The notes under the pieces were generated by a model. It made no database searches. It saw only the letters and a program-made list of their open reading frames with translations, and was not told the DNA's origin. Shown here piece after piece: positions 62,961 through 64,000 of a stretch of DNA of 64,000 nucleotides. The stretch covers positions 140,198 to 204,197 of the forward strand of contig NZ_NGVS01000014.1 in NCBI RefSeq assembly GCF_002777975.1. Reading direction: 5' to 3'. This stretch comes from Shewanella carassii (GTDB taxonomy: Bacteria; Pseudomonadota; Gammaproteobacteria; Enterobacterales; Shewanellaceae). A program made the translations under genes and the position numbers. Numbering within the stretch: position 1 is the stretch's first letter; each line of letters begins with the position of its first letter.

Positions 62961-63665
62961 GTGACCAAGTGTTTGATTGACAAGATTTCTGGGCTGTATG
63001 CCGGTGATAAACTGACATTCAGGGACAAGCTGGCAAGCGGGATAGATAACAAGTCTCGGATGGAGACGCTGGAGGTCTTTGGCGACAGGGTTGCGGGTGA
63101 TGCCCAGGCGGATCCCAAACATCATGGTGGCCCGGATAGGGTACTGCATCATTTCCCTCGCGAGCACTATGGCCACTACCGGCGCATGGGGCTGATAACC
63201 GCGGGGCAGGATGCACCTGCCATGGGAGAAAACATCAGCAGTGTTGGCTTAACAGAGGAGGATATTCATATCGGCGATATCCTCAGCTTTGGCGAAGTCG
63301 AGCTGCAGGTCACCCAACCGCGTTCCCCCTGTTTTAAGCTCAATCACCAATATAGTCAGCGGGACTTTGCCCTTGCCATGCAGCAAACGGGTATGTCAGG
63401 CTGGTTCTATCGAGTGCTTAAGCCTGGCATCATAAGCTGTCAGGATGCTCTGATACTGAAACAAAGGCGTACCGATATCAGTGTTGCCGAGGCGATGAAG
63501 CTGTATTTTCGCCCCGAATTTGATGCGGCCGCCTATTATAGGCTGCTCAGTTGTGAAGGTTTGGCGGCCAGCTGGGTAGGCAGCTTGCAGCGCCGACTGG
63601 AGCGGGGCAGCATAGAAGACTGGCAGATGCGCCTCTATGGCCCGGATAGTTTGGCTTTGAACTGA
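62961..63665 (+). CDS. yiiM: MOSC-domain protein (YiiM-like)
   Basis: A 234-residue MOSC protein. The GTG at 62961 has GGGAG 7 bases upstream and matches the family N-terminus; the longer frame reaches into the terminator. Motifs are KHHGGPDRVLHHFPREHY, MGENISSVGLTE, QVTQPRSPCFKLNHQYSQRDF (the Moco-binding Cys) and the YiiM C-terminal LLSCEGLAASW and GSIEDWQMRLYG. YiiM reduces N-hydroxylated purines such as 6-hydroxylaminopurine and uses the molybdenum cofactor made by genes earlier in the window. Confidence 0.88.
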   Translation: MTKCLIDKISGLYAGDKLTFRDKLASGIDNKSRMETLEVFGDRVAGDAQADPKHHGGPDRVLHHFPREHYGHYRRMGLITAGQDAPAMGENISSVGLTEEDIHIGDILSFGEVELQVTQPRSPCFKLNHQYSQRDFALAMQQTGMSGWFYRVLKPGIISCQDALILKQRRTDISVAEAMKLYFRPEFDAAAYYRLLSCEGLAASWVGSLQRRLERGSIEDWQMRLYGPDSLALN

Positions 63666-63683
63666 AAAAAGTTAGGAAACAAC

Positions 63684-64000
63684 ATGGAAAAGCAGGAAAG
63701 AGACATGGGAATGTTGGTGCACCTGGCGAGTTTTGCCGGTTACCTGATCCCTTTGGGCACTATCTTGGGGCCGTTGATCGTTTGGTTGATGAAACGGGAA
63801 GAGTTTGAATTTGTCGATGTTTGCGGCCGTAATTGCCTGAACTTCAAAATCAGTATGATCATTTACACCATCATCAGCCTGATCCTGATCTTTGTTGGCA
63901 TAGGTTTGGTGCTGGTGGCTGTACTGGCGATTTTCGATGTGGTGGTGACCATAGTCGCAGCGGTCAAGGCCAGTGAGGGGGTGGAATACAAGTACCCATT
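63684..64000 (+). CDS. DUF4870 membrane protein (partial, cut at the right edge)
   Basis: ATG 63684 with TTAGGAA upstream. About 105 residues are visible, with LVHLASFAGYLIPLGTILGPLIVWLMKREEFEFVDVCGRNCLNF, the DUF4870 signature of three to four helices, then a second hydrophobic block. The stop lies beyond the window. Function unknown. Confidence 0.8.
   Translation, partial: MEKQERDMGMLVHLASFAGYLIPLGTILGPLIVWLMKREEFEFVDVCGRNCLNFKISMIIYTIISLILIFVGIGLVLVAVLAIFDVVVTIVAAVKASEGVEYKYP

Overview
The window reads as a chromosomal segment of a Shewanella-like gammaproteobacterium. This is an inference from the gene families, their arrangement and the moderate GC content, since no 16S gene is present. 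Most of it is housekeeping and environmental-adaptation DNA. I see no tRNA, rRNA, CRISPR array, prophage or insertion sequence. The two ends cut through a GNAT acetyltransferase (left) and a DUF4870 membrane protein (right).

Layout. 0-3.4 kb: a queuosine-precursor transporter under a compact preQ1 riboswitch, a lone periplasmic solute-binding protein and isochorismate synthase MenF. 3.7-9.3 kb: a compact six-gene unit, the most distinctive part of the window. It encodes a TonB-dependent receptor with a Gly/Ser-rich insertion, a fused double ABC ATPase, an EcfT-like permease, an S-component-like membrane protein, a TiaS-like DDTD-motif enzyme and a 71-residue Cys-rich protein. Together they look like an outer-to-inner-membrane uptake route with dedicated intracellular processing for an unidentified nutrient. 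9.7-17.8 kb: an HD-GYP c-di-GMP phosphodiesterase, a PqiA-like protein, a heavy-metal RND efflux operon (TolC-like, adaptor, pump, DUF3240) and a divergent membrane-anchored LuxR-type regulator. 18-26 kb: a YeiH exporter, a ScfR/RamB-like regulator facing a Cys-rich hypothetical gene, a chemoreceptor and ETF-quinone oxidoreductase.

26.2-31.7 kb is a molybdenum unit: moaA-moaB-moaC-moaD-moaE-modA-modB-modC behind a Moco riboswitch. A second step of the pathway, moeB-moeA, lies at 39.9-41.9 kb. 31.8-34.8 kb holds a BOF-fold stress protein, a PepSY protein and a two-component system in one transcript direction. 34.8-47 kb carries an RluA-type pseudouridine synthase, a Pmp3 peptide, an AzoR-like reductase with a divergent LysR gene, an M23 peptidase, a Bax-inhibitor-1-like protein, ferritin and a large NIT-HAMP-PAS-GGDEF-EAL protein. 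ribB follows with a classical FMN riboswitch. 47-53 kb: a predicted lipoprotein form of an oligopeptidase B-like enzyme, a GIY-YIG protein, a methyltransferase, and a divergent yqhD/AraC pair. 53-64 kb: an orphan MSHA-like pilin, two tandemly duplicated Sel1-repeat membrane proteins, small secreted proteins, a patatin-like lipase, an MFS transporter and a PfkB kinase divergent across a region with nested inverted repeats, and a YiiM-like MOSC protein.

Three RNA switches (preQ1, Moco, FMN) are supported by sequence. Starts were chosen from ribosome-binding-site spacing and family length, and several differ from the longest open frame. No database search was possible. Family names rest on recognised motifs and remembered family features.
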